17,168 nt of DNA from JAFDVL01 sp043736395 (GTDB lineage: Bacteria; Acidobacteriota; Blastocatellia; RBC074), in assembly GCA_043736395.1 (NCBI GenBank), contig JAYTCQ010000039.1, forward strand, positions 1 to 17,168, in the 5' to 3' direction. This document shows, piece after piece, positions 1-9,000 of the stretch (within the stretch, counting starts at the first letter, position 1; each line of letters begins with the position of its first letter). Under the pieces are notes generated by a model. The model saw only the letters and a program-made list of their open reading frames with translations, did no database searches and was not told where the DNA came from. The position numbers and the translations under genes were made by a program.

Positions 1-742
1 ATGAAATGTAGCCTTCGCTGAGCATCTGTCCGTCCACTTTCACTTTCGGATCATGACCGCTGACGTTGCCGGCACCGATTTGTGGCTTTTCGTAAGACAG
101 CACAACTTGTCCGTCAATAATGTGTTTGATGGATTCGCTGCCGCGTACTTCGACTTCAGCACGAACCCATTGATCGCCATCGTAGGTTTTCGATTTGGAG
201 TTTATGCAATGCGGCGTGAAGAGCTTGCCGTCCATTTCGACGTTGGTTCCCGGCGTGCACAGATTCAGCGTCGTACGTGGACCTTTGCCTAATCCGCCGA
301 GCAATTGCGCTTCGATGGAGATTGGGAAATCCTGATTTTTGCCCATTGTTTTTGGATCCAGACAATGCAGCATGATGCCGCTGTTACGCGTCGCCCAATT
401 TGGACCTTCATTGGCTTGCGGGCCAAAGAAACGATATTCGACGGCGATGATGTAGTACGAAAATTTTTCTTTGTAAAAAATATGTCCGAAGCGTTCGTTG
501 AATTTATCGTATTTTTCGTAGCCAACCTGCATCACGCCATCCGCCACGCGAAAGGTATTTCCGAAATTATCATTCAGTTCATAGCCTCTGATTTTGGGCA
601 TCCAATCGTTCAAATCTTTGCCATTGAAAAGCTGTTGCCATTCTTTTTGGTTGGGATCATTTTTGGCTTTTTTCTGTGCCGTGACAGCGCTGGAAAATAT
701 CAGGCAGCACACAAGCAGGAATGCAATGTTGAGTTGTTTCAT
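1..742 (-). CDS. DUF1080 / 3-keto-disaccharide hydrolase-like secreted protein (3' end cut by window)
   Basis: I read this frame by translating the minus strand from an ATG at 742. It stays open for 247 codons to the left edge, so only the last few dozen residues are probably missing. The start has a GGAGA Shine-Dalgarno about 9 nt upstream. Residues 1-22 form a signal peptide (hydrophobic core, VTA before QKK). The mature part begins with the family signature LFNGKDLNDW (about 39-48). It continues with the beta-sandwich motifs of DUF1080, including GPNWATRNSGIMLH, the SIEAQLLGG strand and, near the end, EGYISF. DUF1080 (PF06439) is a concanavalin-like fold. Characterised members hydrolyse 3-keto-glycosides, and the family is abundant in Acidobacteriota, Planctomycetota and Bacteroidota. 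The protein is exported. It is divergent from the copper/haem protein gene at 951. Family assignment is firm; substrate is unknown. Confidence 0.88.
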   Translation of the reverse strand, partial: MKQLNIAFLLVCCLIFSSAVTAQKKAKNDPNQKEWQQLFNGKDLNDWMPKIRGYELNDNFGNTFRVADGVMQVGYEKYDKFNERFGHIFYKEKFSYYIIAVEYRFFGPQANEGPNWATRNSGIMLHCLDPKTMGKNQDFPISIEAQLLGGLGKGPRTTLNLCTPGTNVEMDGKLFTPHCINSKSKTYDGDQWVRAEVEVRGSESIKHIIDGQVVLSYEKPQIGAGNVSGHDPKVKVDGQMLSEGYIS

Positions 743-950
743 TGATGGGTTCTCCGATGATTTTGTGAATTAAACTTTGACGACCGAATTATAACATTGC
801 TTTGCGAATTCGTCCTTGTAGTTAGGGGAACATCAATCATAAAATAAGCCGTCTTTTTTAGCTTCAATTCACTCTAAATTCGAATATATGGTATCAAGGC
901 ATTTCTGATACTTTTCAAATGCTGAACTATTTTGCCCGAGGAACTTCCCT
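743..950. promoter_or_regulatory. divergent intergenic region between the DUF1080 and copper/haem protein genes
   Basis: The 208 bases separate two divergent starts, so promoters for both genes should lie here. It is AT-rich. I see no convincing -35/-10 pair. The best plus-strand candidate is TTCAAT, 18 nt, TATGGT, which is weak. A GAGGA Shine-Dalgarno at 938-942 serves the gene starting at 951. A small dyad at 891-911 is listed separately. Confidence 0.4.
891..911. promoter_or_regulatory. short dyad, possible operator or 5'-leader hairpin
   Basis: GTATCA (891-896) and TGATAC (906-911) are perfect 6-bp inverted repeats separated by 9 nt. They end about 40 nt before the ATG at 951. The spacing suits a dimeric regulator binding one helical turn apart or a small leader hairpin. 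A 6-bp dyad can occur by chance in AT-rich DNA, so this is only a candidate. Confidence 0.25.
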
Positions 951-3170
951 ATGTCTCATATGCTCAAACGCGCACTGGTTGTGATTGCAATTTTATTTGC
1001 CAGTTACCTTGCATTTATTCCACTTCGACAGGGATTCGTCGAGGCTGCGTCTCCGACGTACAGCAACGAAGTTTCGCGAATTTTTCAGGCGAAATGTCAG
1101 TCATGCCATCACCCCGGCGACATCGCTCCATTTTCGTTGATGACCTACAAAGACACGAAGCAATGGGCTGGCGCGATTAAATCTGCCGTTGTCGCCAAGA
1201 AGATGCCGCCGTGGAAGCCGCTCAGTGGTTGCGGAGACTTTAAGGACGTCCGCCAATTGTCGGACGCCGAAATCGCGACAGTTTCACAGTGGGTTGATGC
1301 TGGCGCGCCCGAAGGCAATCCGGCGGATTTACCTCCTGCGATCAATTTTTCAGATGGCTGGTCACTCGGCGAACCGGATCTGATTATCAATGCGGACGAA
1401 GATTATGCGCCGCCAAAAGATAAGGACATGTACCGCTGCTTCACAGTACCAACTGCGCTACGCGGTGACCGTTACATCAGCGCGATTGATGTTCATCCCG
1501 GCAATCGAAAATTAGTGCATCACGTGATTACTTACACCGATCCTGACGGCGCTTCAAAAGCTCTCGACGATAAAGAACCGGGGCCGGGATATATTTCGTT
1601 TGGTGGGCCGGGTTATACGAATTACGGAATGCTCGGCGGATGGGCGCCGGGAGCGCGTCCGTTTTTTAATCCTGATGGCGTTGGCTTGAAGCTTCCCAAA
1701 AATTCGCGCATCGTTTTTCAAGTGCATTATCATCCGTGTCAGACTTCGACCTGCGGACAAAGCAGCCCGAATAATGAAAAGGATCGTACGCAAATTGGCG
1801 TCTATTTTTCGAGAACTCCAGTCACAAAAAATCTCACGTATTTGCCGCTCGTGAATCAAAGTTTTACGATTCCTGCTGGCAATAATCATTACAAAGTAGC
1901 GGCATCATTTACGACTCCTATTGCGGCGCACATCGTCAACATCACGCCGCACATGCATTTGTTAGGGCGTGAAATCAGCGTTGATATGACTTTATTAGGG
2001 AAAACCACCAGCGACTGTTTAGTCAATATTAATGATTGGGATTTTCGTTGGCAGGGAACTTACAGCTATCAAGACCCGGTCGCGTTACCAGCTGGTGCGA
2101 AAGTAAGTCTGACGACTTATTTTGATAACTCAGCAGCGAACATTAATAATCCGAACAGCCCTCCGAAGCCCGTCAGATGGGGCGAGGCTACGACGGATGA
2201 AATGGCGTTGGCATTTCTCGGCTTTACGTTGGACGCGGAATCTTTGGCGACTTCTGCGCCAAACTTAACTGAAGTGAATACCGATCCAAACGGAAACTTA
2301 GTCGTGAAGGGAACGAATTTATTGCCCGGAGCCGACATCGAAATTAACGGCAAGAGCATTAAAGATACAATTGAAAAAAGCGCGACGGAATTAAATTCAA
2401 ACGAAATGTGGAAGGTGTATGCCGCTCCTGGCAAAGCCGTGAATGTGTCAATCGTCAACCCTGATGGTTCGCGTACTAGTGCGCAAAGCTTCACGCGTTC
2501 CGGCACGGCGTATGAAGGCGGCACAGTTTCGGCAGCAAGTTATGCTGCGAATGCTCCGGTAGCTCCCGAAGCGATTGCAGCAATTTTTGGAACGAACCTA
2601 GCTACGCTTTCAGAGCCTGCAATTCAATTGCCGTTGCCGACGACACTGGGAGGTTCTGTCGTGAAAGTGAATGGTGTAGCCGCGCAATTATTTTACGCGT
2701 CAAAATCTCAAATCAATTTCCTGATTCCGAAAGAAACGCAACCAGGGACGGCAAACATTGAAGTCGCCGCCGCTGACAATTCAATTACGCGCAGTTCGCT
2801 GACCATCGCCATGTCAACTCCGGCGTTGTTCACTTCCAGCAGCGATGGACGCGGCGCACCCGCAGCCAATGCGACGCCTGATGGCATTGGGCGTTACATC
2901 GTAGGCAATCCCAACGGAACGGCGAATCCGGTCGGTGTCGGACATTACCTTGAACTGTACGGCTCAGGCTTCAGACGCGCCGCCTTCGACACACTCCACG
3001 TCACCATCGCAGGCAAAGAAGTCCCGATTTTATATTCCGGCGCACACGGATTTTTCACGGGTGTAGATCAGATGAACGTACAAGTTCCAGCGGGAGTTTT
3101 AGGGAATGTAGATTTGGTTTTGAGTACGGATGGAAGAGTTGCGAATACGGTGAAATTATTGGTGCAATGA
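951..3170 (+). CDS. secreted multidomain haem-c / dicopper monooxygenase-like protein with TIG and TIGR03437 C-terminal domains
   Basis: This 739-aa protein has an N-terminal hydrophobic export segment (about 5-26). A CxxCH haem-c site follows at C49-H53, and M85 in an MPPW motif is a likely axial ligand. The next module resembles the peptidylglycine/dopamine monooxygenase fold (PHM/DBH). Its likely ligands are H190-H191 (LVHH), H259 and H261 (VHYHP), H334 and H336 (PHMHLLGR) and M418 (TTDEM), so the ligand sets of both copper sites appear intact. Residues about 436-516 look like an IPT/TIG domain. Residues about 525-739 match the TIGR03437 pattern (VSAASY, IAAIFGTNLA, LPTTLGGSVVKVNG, QINFLIP), a domain found mainly in Solibacter-type Acidobacteriota. 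Family knowledge suggests copper-dependent oxidation outside the cytoplasm with the haem as electron relay. The substrate is unknown. The stop overlaps the next start. Confidence 0.85.
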   Translation: MSHMLKRALVVIAILFASYLAFIPLRQGFVEAASPTYSNEVSRIFQAKCQSCHHPGDIAPFSLMTYKDTKQWAGAIKSAVVAKKMPPWKPLSGCGDFKDVRQLSDAEIATVSQWVDAGAPEGNPADLPPAINFSDGWSLGEPDLIINADEDYAPPKDKDMYRCFTVPTALRGDRYISAIDVHPGNRKLVHHVITYTDPDGASKALDDKEPGPGYISFGGPGYTNYGMLGGWAPGARPFFNPDGVGLKLPKNSRIVFQVHYHPCQTSTCGQSSPNNEKDRTQIGVYFSRTPVTKNLTYLPLVNQSFTIPAGNNHYKVAASFTTPIAAHIVNITPHMHLLGREISVDMTLLGKTTSDCLVNINDWDFRWQGTYSYQDPVALPAGAKVSLTTYFDNSAANINNPNSPPKPVRWGEATTDEMALAFLGFTLDAESLATSAPNLTEVNTDPNGNLVVKGTNLLPGADIEINGKSIKDTIEKSATELNSNEMWKVYAAPGKAVNVSIVNPDGSRTSAQSFTRSGTAYEGGTVSAASYAANAPVAPEAIAAIFGTNLATLSEPAIQLPLPTTLGGSVVKVNGVAAQLFYASKSQINFLIPKETQPGTANIEVAAADNSITRSSLTIAMSTPALFTSSSDGRGAPAANATPDGIGRYIVGNPNGTANPVGVGHYLELYGSGFRRAAFDTLHVTIAGKEVPILYSGAHGFFTGVDQMNVQVPAGVLGNVDLVLSTDGRVANTVKLLVQ

Positions 3171-3577
3171 TAAATTTCCGAAGAAAACCAGTGAGCTTGT
3201 GGATTACGCAGGTAACTATTTTTGCCTTAATTTGGTGGCTGATCTTTCTTTTAGCGACAAGTTTTATAAGAGATACTAATACTGTAAGAGACACACAGTG
3301 GATTATTTTTCTCGGATTTTTATTGTCCCAAATAGCCACGCTATATGCCATAGCAAAAAGAAAGATATGGGGTAAATGGCTAAGTATTTTTACCTTTACC
3401 CTGATCTTTCTGTTTATCTCTGTCTTTGTGTACGATGCATTCTTTCCCCGCTCTGATATGATTTTTTTCAGTGGCTGGTCAACGATAATTCCTATAAGCT
3501 TTCAGGTTTTAATTCTCAGCTTAATTTTAAGTTTGATCTTCTCGCAAAAAGTGAAAGGATTTTTCAGAATAGAATGA
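3167..3577 (+). CDS. small four-helix membrane protein, function unknown
   Basis: This 136-aa protein starts at an ATG that overlaps the stop of the preceding gene as ATGA, a classic translational-coupling arrangement. There is no clear Shine-Dalgarno of its own. Four hydrophobic stretches are visible at about residues 12-32, 43-62, 68-89 and 105-127. They are separated by short basic loops (AKRKIWGK), and the C-terminus is basic (KVKGFFRIE). The base composition is clearly more AT-rich than the upstream gene, partly because of the Phe/Ile/Leu-rich membrane segments. I recognise no family. The overlap suggests co-expression with the copper/haem protein, but nothing in the sequence shows a functional link. 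Confidence 0.65.
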   Translation: MINFRRKPVSLWITQVTIFALIWWLIFLLATSFIRDTNTVRDTQWIIFLGFLLSQIATLYAIAKRKIWGKWLSIFTFTLIFLFISVFVYDAFFPRSDMIFFSGWSTIIPISFQVLILSLILSLIFSQKVKGFFRIE

Positions 3578-3609
3578 ACTCATTCAGGTATTATTCAGAA
3601 TATAGAGAA

Positions 3610-3625
3610 CTGAACGATAGTTCAG
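3610..3625. other. small inverted repeat in a short intergenic gap
   Basis: CTGAAC and GTTCAG form a perfect 6-bp stem around a GATA tetraloop between the 4-TM gene and the 158-aa gene. No T-run follows on either strand, so it is not a standard intrinsic terminator. It could be a weak hairpin or chance. Confidence 0.25.
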
Positions 3626-3678
3626 AGTGAATTGAAACGAAACCCTGAGTCTAAGGTTGTGCGCAACAGGAAATAAAA

Positions 3679-4155
3679 GTGATTAGAAGTGAACGATTTA
3701 CCATAAGGTTTGACGATCTTGAGAATGGTTGGCTAACCGTCAGACTCGAAAAGGGAGAACAGAAATATATGTTTGTCCCTTCGCACGTACCGTATGACTC
3801 TATTCAGGAACTGGCTGACGGGCTGGGCAATTTGTTATCTGGCTATGCACAAGCCAAAGTAAGCTGGAACGACGAACCAATCAAACATGAATTTCTCTTT
3901 GATAAGACAGCAACCCAGCTTTTCTTCAAAGTTGTGATTTTGCACGAAACACGATTTGGCAAACAACCCGAAGTCGTTTTTGCAATGCAGGGAACGCTTT
4001 ACCAAATCATTCGTCCGTTTTGGGTGGCATTACGTGATCTGGAAACCTGCTATCCCGCAGAAGAATATCAACGACGTTGGCGAGAACCTTTTCCTGTTCA
4101 TGAAATGCGACTATTGACAGCGCAATTTGAAAAACTAAAACAAGCACAAGTGTAA
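3679..4155 (+). CDS. hypothetical cytoplasmic protein, function unknown
   Basis: This 158-aa protein starts at a GTG with an AGGA Shine-Dalgarno about 7 nt upstream. I find no signal peptide or membrane segment. It alternates beta-strand-like stretches (RFTIRFDDLENGWLTVRL, HEFLFDK, QLFFKVVILHE) with a helical C-terminus (PFWVALRDLETCYPAEEYQRRW, LLTAQFEKLKQAQ). The compact alpha/beta layout and isolated position resemble orphan immunity-type proteins. I see no toxin partner next to it, and I do not recognise the family, so that is only a resemblance. It lies 101 nt after the 4-TM gene and is convergent with the PL22-like gene, with only 21 nt between the stops and no visible terminator. Confidence 0.65.
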   Translation: MIRSERFTIRFDDLENGWLTVRLEKGEQKYMFVPSHVPYDSIQELADGLGNLLSGYAQAKVSWNDEPIKHEFLFDKTATQLFFKVVILHETRFGKQPEVVFAMQGTLYQIIRPFWVALRDLETCYPAEEYQRRWREPFPVHEMRLLTAQFEKLKQAQV

Positions 4156-4176
4156 ATAAATACTACAAATCGTCAT

Positions 4177-5358
4177 TTACCTCTTCCCAACCTCAACCGC
4201 ATAAACCTGCGTTGCCCCATGAATATTCGAACGGAACACAATCCATTTCATATCCGGCGTAAACGTCACGTTCGGCTCTAAACGATAATTATGTTTGGCG
4301 AGATTTACTAAGCGTTCGGCTTGGAGTTCGCCGTTTTTGGGAGTGAACAAATAAATCCATTGTCCGTTGCCGGGAGCGGCTACGCTGGAGGGGCCGCCGC
4401 CGTCTCCGGCAAATACTTTTCCATTCGGCGCGACGTTGAAATGCACTGACCAATGTTCACGGGCTACTTTGTATCGCGTAGCTTTTCCGGTCGCGATTTC
4501 TACACCTGCCAACCAGAATTCTTTGCCTTTGGGAGTTTGTAAATCGTACCAAATTGTTTTGCCATCCGTGCTGAAAAATTCGTGTCCGGCAATTTCCATG
4601 TCCATCGTTCGCGAATGAATTTTTGTTAGTTTTGTACCGTCCGTGCGGATCGTCCAGATGCGGTCTAATTTGTGCCACGGGCCTTCGTGACAGAACATCA
4701 TCAAGCCCGGATCCGTTGGCGAAAACTGGACGTGATTCAGCCAATCTGTCGCTGGATGAAATGTTTTTATTTCACCGGATTTGATGTTGATCGTGTACAT
4801 CGTCATCGGGATTTTCGCGGCGAGTCGTTGCTCCATCATATCGCCTTTGCCAGGATAACTGTCGCCTCTGCCCTGTGGCGCGGGTGGTGGCTGAAATGTG
4901 TATTCGCCAACTACCATACTCCCGCCCAGAAATGTTTCATCTGCGTTGACTGCTAAACCTGAACCGTTTCGCAACGCTGCATTTTTGATGATTTCGCGGG
5001 TTTCTTTGGTATCCAGATTCGTCGCAAAAACGCTGTCGCCTTTGAGATAAAACACCTGTCGCGTTTTGCGTCCAATGACCAGATTGCTGGTACGCCCTTC
5101 GACGATTAATTCTATTTTTCCGGTTTTTAATTCGATAGTCGAAATGCCTTTCGGCGAAGTCACGACCAGCTTATCGCCTTTGGCGGTGTAAGCGTTTTGA
5201 TGAAAATATAAACTTGCGGTTCCGGCTTCACGCGAGAGGCGAATGACACGATGTCCGGTTTCCGGTTCAATCCATTCGGTTGGCGGTTCGGGAGCGGTTT
5301 GTTGTGCGAAAGAGGTTGCGGTCAGAAGCAGCAGGGCGAGAGTAGAGAAGAATTTCAT
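4177..5358 (-). CDS. exported oligogalacturonate lyase-like protein (PL22 family, beta-propeller)
   Basis: I place the start at the ATG at 5358, giving 393 aa. It yields a clean signal peptide (MKFFSTLALLLLTATSFAQ). A longer reading to 5604 only adds antisense of the neighbouring gene. The mature protein matches the oligogalacturonate lyase propeller family: LNHVQFSPTDPGLMMFCHEGPWH (about 207-229), DRIWTIRTDG, EIAGHEFFSTDGKTIWYDLQ (about 255-274), HWSVHFN (302-308) and EPNVTFTPDMKWIVFRSN (361-378). Known PL22 enzymes cleave unsaturated digalacturonate with Mn2+ and act in the cytoplasm, whereas this one is exported. The segment that in characterised enzymes carries two His metal ligands (HPHxxF type) appears here as E361-P-N363, so activity should not be assumed. 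A hairpin repeat separates it from the small secreted protein gene upstream. Confidence 0.85.
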   Translation of the reverse strand: MKFFSTLALLLLTATSFAQQTAPEPPTEWIEPETGHRVIRLSREAGTASLYFHQNAYTAKGDKLVVTSPKGISTIELKTGKIELIVEGRTSNLVIGRKTRQVFYLKGDSVFATNLDTKETREIIKNAALRNGSGLAVNADETFLGGSMVVGEYTFQPPPAPQGRGDSYPGKGDMMEQRLAAKIPMTMYTINIKSGEIKTFHPATDWLNHVQFSPTDPGLMMFCHEGPWHKLDRIWTIRTDGTKLTKIHSRTMDMEIAGHEFFSTDGKTIWYDLQTPKGKEFWLAGVEIATGKATRYKVAREHWSVHFNVAPNGKVFAGDGGGPSSVAAPGNGQWIYLFTPKNGELQAERLVNLAKHNYRLEPNVTFTPDMKWIVFRSNIHGATQVYAVEVGKR

Positions 5359-5382
5359 TTTATTTTTTAACGCAAAGGAAGT

Positions 5383-5437
5383 TCTGAGTACACGCTTTAG
5401 CGTGATCGTTTTCGGCACGCTAAAGCGTGTACTCAGA
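5383..5437. repeat. stop-adjacent hairpin repeat, copy 1
   Basis: Two perfect 22-bp inverted arms (5383-5404 and 5416-5437) flank an 11-nt loop. Each arm contains GAGTACACGCTTTAGCGTG or its complement, and within each arm CACGC-TTTA-GCGTG can itself fold. The element begins 6 nt after the stop of the small secreted protein gene and ends 24 nt before the PL22-like start. A related element lies at 6014-6091. It may act as a transcription or mRNA-stability element, or may be a dispersed mobile palindrome. Confidence 0.85.
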
Positions 5438-5443
5438 GCATTT

Positions 5444-5827
5444 TTACTTACTACGTTTGGCAGTGAATTCGACTGCATTACCGCCGCCTTGACCACCTTC
5501 CATCTTGCGGGAGAATTTAATTTCGTCACCCGCCAAAGTTCCGGTATAGACAATCTTGAAAGTGCCATTCGGCGTTTCGCGGACAACATTAAAGGAAACC
5601 GCATTTCCTTTAATCGTACCGTCGGAAATTGCGGTCTCGCCCATGCGACCGCTGACAGTTCCGGTTAATTTTTCGCCATCAGCTTTCAGATTCATGACCG
5701 TTTCCTGCATCGCGCCATCACGTCCGGGTGTTTGTCCGACCCATTTGCCGTCTACATCGGCAGCCCAGGCGGCTGTGACTAAAATCAAAATGGCGAAAGC
5801 TGAAAGAATAATATTTTTGGTTTTCAT
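5444..5827 (-). CDS. small secreted beta-rich protein, function unknown
   Basis: This 127-aa protein starts at an ATG at 5827 preceded by AGGAGT at good spacing (6 nt). It has a signal peptide of about 22 residues ending AWA before ADVDG. The mature part is about 105 residues of alternating short strands rich in Gly and Thr (GKWVGQTPG, KLTGTVSG, AISDGTIKGNAVSFNVV, FKIVYTGTLAGDEIKFSRK), ending GNAVEFTAKRSK. This suggests a small beta-barrel or lipocalin-like fold. Similar short proteins of unknown role are common in Acidobacteriota and Planctomycetota. I do not recognise a named family. It lies between the tricorn protease and PL22-like genes, with a hairpin repeat 6 nt behind its stop. Confidence 0.75.
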   Translation of the reverse strand: MKTKNIILSAFAILILVTAAWAADVDGKWVGQTPGRDGAMQETVMNLKADGEKLTGTVSGRMGETAISDGTIKGNAVSFNVVRETPNGTFKIVYTGTLAGDEIKFSRKMEGGQGGGNAVEFTAKRSK

Positions 5828-6013
5828 TGATACTCCTGTAATCGTTGGGTTTGTTAAGTGCTGCGTACGATAGCACGCGGCGTTGATGTCTCAGTTTTTA
5901 AAACAAGATAGTTGATGGACTCTTCTTCGAATTAATAACCTGAATTTTGAGACAAGAAATTGCGTAGGTAAAGACGAAGCAAAGTGATGGATGGTTTCAA
6001 CTGTTCAGCGTTA

Positions 6014-6091
6014 CGTTTAGAGTTCACGCTTCAGCGTGCCAGAACGCCGCGCTTCGCTGGCGTTCACAAACTGAAGCGTGAACTCTGAACG
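6014..6091. repeat. stop-adjacent hairpin repeat, copy 2 (nested)
   Basis: Outer arms 6014-6034 and 6071-6091 pair over 21 bp with one mismatch. The core GAGTTCACGCTTCAGCGTG is related to copy 1 at 5383-5437 (differences: A/T and T/C). An inner hairpin pairs GAACGCC (6042-6048) with GGCGTTC (6059-6065). The element ends three bases from the tricorn protease stop codon, the same placement as copy 1. No clear T-run follows it on the minus strand. Confidence 0.8.
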
Positions 6092-6094
6092 AGG

Positions 6095-9000
6095 TTATTT
6101 CTTCGCCGCTTTCGTTGGTTCCGGCGTTGGCGGTTTTTGATAATTCGGATATGCCGGACGCGGCGTTTTCTTCACAGGATTTTTTTGCAAAGAAGTCAGC
6201 GCAACTTCCACAGCTTTTTCCAGCTGAACATCTTTTCCAGCACGCCAGGCGACGGGATCCATGTCAATTTCGATGTCAGGAGCGACGCCGTGATTTTCGA
6301 CTTCCCATTGACCTTCAGGGCTATAAAATCCGAAATGCGGAGCCGTGACTGTCCCGCCGTCAGCCAGCACTGGATAGCCTCCGATGCCGACCAATCCGCC
6401 CCAGGTTCGTTTGCCGACCAGTTGCCCGATTTTATTGCGCCGGAACATCCACGGCAGCATGTCTCCACCAGAACCCGCGAATTCATTGACGATCATCACT
6501 TTCGGCCCTTGAATGACTCCGAACGGCGTCGTCGCTTCGCCGCCTTCGCGCACGGCCCAATAGCTCATCACCGGTTTGCGCAAAAAATCTACGATGTAAT
6601 CCGCTGCCGAACCGCCACCGTTGAATCGTTCGTCAATGACTGCGCCTTCTTTGTCGAGCTGCGCAAAGTAATAGCGATTGAAATTCGTGAAGCCGCCTTG
6701 CGCGGTATCAGGCAAATAAACGTACGCCAACTTGCCACCACTCATTTGATCAACTTTGCGGCGATTGTCTTCAATCCACGCCAGATTGCGCAGAGCTGTT
6801 TCGGTGGGAACGGGTACAACTGTGACTTCACGAGAGCCGGAACCGTCAGGATTTGCGCCGACGCGGATGACGACATTTTTTCCGGCAGTGGCTTCAAAAG
6901 CCTTATAAACATTATCTGTCGCAGAGAGGTTGCGTCCGTTGACGGCTAATAAATATTCTCCGGTGTTGACGTTAATGCCTGGTTGCGTGAGTGGAGCACG
7001 AAGGTTTGGGTTCCAATTTTCTCCATTGTACACCCGCGCAAAACGATAGCGTCCATTTTCGATTTTGTAATCGCAGCCAAGTAAGCCACCGGCGACACGC
7101 TTCGGATCGGGCACATCGCCGCCGTTCACATACAGATGACCAACAGTTAATTCGCCGAGCATTTCCTGAAATAAATAATTCAAATCCGCGCGATGAGAAA
7201 GTGATTTTAAATAGGGTTCATATTTCTTTTCAGCGGCTTTCAAATTCAACCCGTGATAATTCGGATCGTAGAAAAAATCGCGTTCGAGCCGCCAGACTTC
7301 ACGGTACATTTGATTCCATTCAGCGACCGGGTCAAGGTGAATTTCCATGTCTTCGGTTTTGATTTTTCCATCGCCGGGTTTGACCGGAGTGGCGGTCGGA
7401 ACGATGAACCAATTCTCAGCTTGGCGATAAAGAATTTTCTCACCATTGGCAGAAAGATCGAATGATGAAACTCCATCCAGAATTTTGTCGAGCTTACGTT
7501 TTTCCAAATCGAATTTGTGAATCGTAGCCCCTGGCATAGCAGCATTTGCAGTCATTTCGGTCAGATAAAGATTGCCTGCTTTGCCAGCGTCGAGTCCTGC
7601 AAAATTACGTGCTGGAATCGGGAGTGCCAGAATTCGCTGCCCGATATTTTCAAAATCAATATCAACTTTGATAGGAGGTTTAGGAGCCGAAGCTTTGAAA
7701 GCCGCCGCCGCTGTTGCTTCCGGTTTTTTGTCTTCGATTTTGTCTTCGACAATTTTTTCTTCATCGCTTTCAGGAGCCAGCGGCGAAGGATCAGTTTTCT
7801 TCAGGACGACAACGTACACATTTCGCGTGGAGCGCACCGGATAGCTGGACATATCCAGCCCTGCTTGCGTTGCACCGAAATCAGTACTGGCGGTGAAATA
7901 AAGATGCTTTCCATTTTTATCGAACAACGCAAATTTGGCGTCGCTCATGCCGTCAGTGATTTGCGTACTTTTATTTTCTTCAATGGAATACGCAAAGACG
8001 GCGCGTGTCCACGACTTCAACATTTTAGTGTACGCAATCCAGCGGCTGTCCGGTGACCACGAAGGATTAAAACTGCCACGATCAGAGTGCGTCGTATCAA
8101 TCTTGACAGGGGTAGTTTTTTCGATGTCCAAATACCAAAGGTTCAGTGCCTTATCGTAAAAAGAAATTTTCCTGCTGTCTGGTGACCAATTCGGCGCGTA
8201 ATAAAAATTGGGCGGCAATGTAATTTTCTTTACGTCACCCATTCCCGTTTGATCGCGCAAATGCAAAGCGTATTCGCCGGATTCATCCGAAAAATAGGCA
8301 ATCCATTTTCCATTCGGCGACCACGACGGATTACGTTCCGCCGCGCCGGAAGTGTTCGTTAAATTACGTGGATTACCTTTTTCGGCGGGAACGGAAATGA
8401 TTTCGCCACGCGCTTCAAAAACGGCACGCGCTCCGGTTGGCGAGAGAGCGCTGCCTCGGATAAGCCTGCCTGCTTTTTCAAAACGCGGACGCACGGTCGT
8501 CAAATCACTATTGATGGAAATGTTCAGCTTTTTTGATTTGGCAGTTTTGATGTCGAAAATATTGAGTGAACCGAACTGTTCATACACAATCGCATCCGTA
8601 GTTGCCGAAGCGGATTTGATGTCGAGTCCGGTGTTCGCAATTTCCTGATTTACTTTTTTGGTGATGGTCTCATACGAAAATAAAGTGATGGCTCCATTGC
8701 GATCTGAGAGGAAATAAATTTTATTGCCAATCCACATTGGAGCGTAATCATTAGAATTTTCACGCGGAATTTTTTCTGTCGCAGAATCACTTAAATTCGC
8801 AATCCAGATTGGCGTCGTACGACCACCGCGATACCGCTTCCACGCATCAAAGGCGTGTGGTAATGGCACGTACGCCATCTTGGTTCCATCCGCTGAATAT
8901 GATCCTTCGTAGGCCATCGGCAAGGGAATTTCCGTCGGGAAAACCCCATCAACCGCAATCGTATTCAGTCGTGAAAAACGTGAATAAGTATTTCGCGCCG

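Noticed and set aside
305..745. 146-codon plus-strand open frame
   Set aside because: It lies opposite the DUF1080 gene, which has a signal peptide, Shine-Dalgarno and family motifs in the other direction.
3679..4155. Toxin-immunity pair with the 4-TM gene
   Set aside because: The size and fold resemblance are loose and there is no toxin motif nearby.
5359..5604. N-terminal extension of the PL22-like reading frame
   Set aside because: It reads through the hairpin repeat and is antisense-frame sequence overlapping the small secreted protein gene; the ATG at 5358 gives a clean signal peptide.
5383..6091. The two hairpin repeats as ends of one transposon or a CRISPR
   Set aside because: Each copy is a complete hairpin by itself, the interval holds an intact cellular-type gene, and there are no spacers at regular intervals or transposase.
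6137..6949. 270-codon plus-strand open frame
   Set aside because: It is antisense to the S41 core of the tricorn protease and its translation has no recognisable family or start signal.
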